Positions 5,768-6,265 of a stretch of DNA of 6,265 nucleotides are shown here, piece by piece. Source of the DNA: Cyanothece sp. UBA12306 (GTDB lineage: Bacteria; Cyanobacteriota; Cyanobacteriia; Cyanobacteriales; Microcystaceae); NCBI GenBank assembly GCA_003448685.1, contig DLXW01000079.1, positions 24,429 through 30,693 on the forward strand, read 5' to 3'. Made by a program: the position numbers and the translations under genes. The notes under the pieces were generated by a model that did not search any database, was not told where the DNA came from, and worked only from the letters and a program-made list of their open reading frames with translations. The stretch's first letter is position 1, and each line of letters begins with the position of its first letter.

Positions 5768-5788
5768 CTGACTTCTGACTTCTGACTT
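5768..5788. repeat. CTGACTT heptamer, three exact tandem copies
   Basis: CTGACTT is repeated at 5768-5774, 5775-5781 and 5782-5788 in the trailer of the pilin gene. This is a short tandemly repeated heptamer of the type often scattered in cyanobacterial intergenic DNA. Copy number may vary between strains; no function is evident. Confidence 0.75.
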
Positions 5789-5816
5789 TGTTAAAATGAT
5801 TGCTGAAGGATTTTAA

Positions 5817-6265
5817 TTATTTAACCGCTTTGGAAGTACCCGCACAGGCAACATTAGTGCCAGAACCACTGGTAATAATACCTTCATTTGTAAGGTGAGT
5901 ACCAAAAGCACCAGTCACATCTTTGTTAACCCGACAAACAACAGTGGCAAACGCGCGATCAGTTGTATTGTAACTGGTTCCACCGATATAATCTCTGGTG
6001 CCATCTTTATCATTGTTTGCATTGAGTGCTAAGATCGAACCAACAGCACCACCAGAACCAAGGGTAAAGTCATAGTATTTAGAAGTACCAGCAGCTTTAC
6101 TAGGTAAGGGAACTTCTAAGTCATCGGCAGTCTCAGCAAAGGCTGTATTTTCGGTATAGTAACTTTGTTGAGCGCGGTTAACTGCACCCACTTGAGATTT
6201 TGCTTCAGATTCACGTGCTTTACCTACTTGACCCAGAAGGTTGGGTAGAGCAACCGCAGCTAGTA
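5817..6265 (-). CDS. pilA: Type IV pilin, PilA-like (G/H family), partial at 5' end
   Basis: Major or minor subunit of type IV pili, used in cyanobacteria for twitching motility, adhesion and DNA uptake. Only the C-terminal 148 residues are present; the frame stays open to the right window edge, so the true start, leader peptide and most of the hydrophobic helix lie outside. A GTG at 6191 is internal and should not be taken as the start. The visible part begins with LAAVALPNLLGQVGKAR, the end of the conserved N-terminal pilin helix, followed by ESEAKSQ and VGAVNRAQQSYYTEN. This block is typical of cyanobacterial PilA and of the type IV pilin-like G/H family. The globular part is Gly/Ser/Thr/Asn-rich and contains DGTRDYIGG. 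Two cysteines (VVCRVN and NVACAG, 30 residues apart) probably form the C-terminal disulfide loop. Stop TAA at 5817-5819. Pilin call is firm; which paralogue is unknown. Confidence 0.9.
   Translation of the reverse strand, partial: LAAVALPNLLGQVGKARESEAKSQVGAVNRAQQSYYTENTAFAETADDLEVPLPSKAAGTSKYYDFTLGSGGAVGSILALNANNDKDGTRDYIGGTSYNTTDRAFATVVCRVNKDVTGAFGTHLTNEGIITSGSGTNVACAGTSKAVK

Larger units (their letters stand above)
5440..5816. other. Non-coding stretch between recA and pilA-like gene
   Basis: No convincing gene is seen here. An open frame at 5533-5715 (+, GTG start, 60 aa) has no recognisable domain, and its Lys/Leu/Ile-rich product looks like translated non-coding DNA. Small hairpins occur at 5542-5554 (CTGGA/TCCAG), 5679-5690 (GCCTT/AAGGC) and 5746-5762. 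AAATCCTC is repeated directly at 5585-5592 and 5714-5721, in each case following GGGAGTTGCGTC- or GGGGCGTGGCAT-like sequence. The phrase AAGAAGCAAGAAATCCTC (5575-5592) faintly recalls the 3' ends of cyanobacterial IS200/IS605 tnpB genes. A decayed mobile-element end is therefore possible but unproven. Confidence 0.4.

Noticed and set aside
5817..6191. Complete 124-aa protein starting at the GTG at 6191
   Set aside because: The same frame continues upstream through the unmistakable pilin helix sequence to the window edge, so the GTG is an internal valine codon.
1..6265. CRISPR array, tRNA or rRNA genes, phage genes or an intact insertion sequence
   Set aside because: No spaced repeats of CRISPR size, no cloverleaf-like or rRNA-like sequence and no transposase, integrase or phage protein was recognised on either strand.

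Overview
The window looks like a piece of a low-GC cyanobacterial chromosome. The palindrome GCGATCGC (HIP1) occurs five times in 6.3 kb. CGLD27/Ycf36 is a family of cyanobacteria and plastids. RecA and the type IV pilin also have a cyanobacterial look. The genus cannot be fixed from this; a unicellular or colonial low-GC lineage is a guess.

Layout: six genes run rightward from 90 to 4237. They are yqeK (Ap4A hydrolase), rsfS (ribosome silencing factor), a CGLD27/Ycf36 membrane protein, a Rhizobium etli-type asparaginase, a DUF3750 protein that touches or overlaps the asparaginase stop codon, and a membrane-anchored PstS-like phosphate-binding protein. A perfect 16-bp AT-rich inverted repeat then separates this series from recA, which runs leftward (4335-5378). 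Upstream of recA lie about 440 bp with no convincing gene. They hold a LexA-box-like site at the recA promoter, small hairpins, a 7-bp tandem repeat and a stretch that faintly resembles the end of a decayed transposon. The right edge holds the C-terminal 148 codons of a type IV pilin (pilA-like), also leftward and cut by the window end.

How the genes fit: yqeK and rsfS are stress and nutrient-state genes (dinucleotide alarmone removal; blocking of 50S-30S joining in slow growth). An asparagine-degrading enzyme and a phosphate sensor or binding protein would fit a nutrient-response theme, but this link is inference. The +strand gaps of 37-94 bp, and the asparaginase/DUF3750 contact, allow one or several transcripts; candidate promoters lie ahead of yqeK and rsfS.

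Nothing here is clearly a new system. The points most worth a second look are the asparaginase-DUF3750 junction, the orphan anchored PstS-like protein, the LexA-like site ahead of recA, and the unexplained 5440-5815 stretch.
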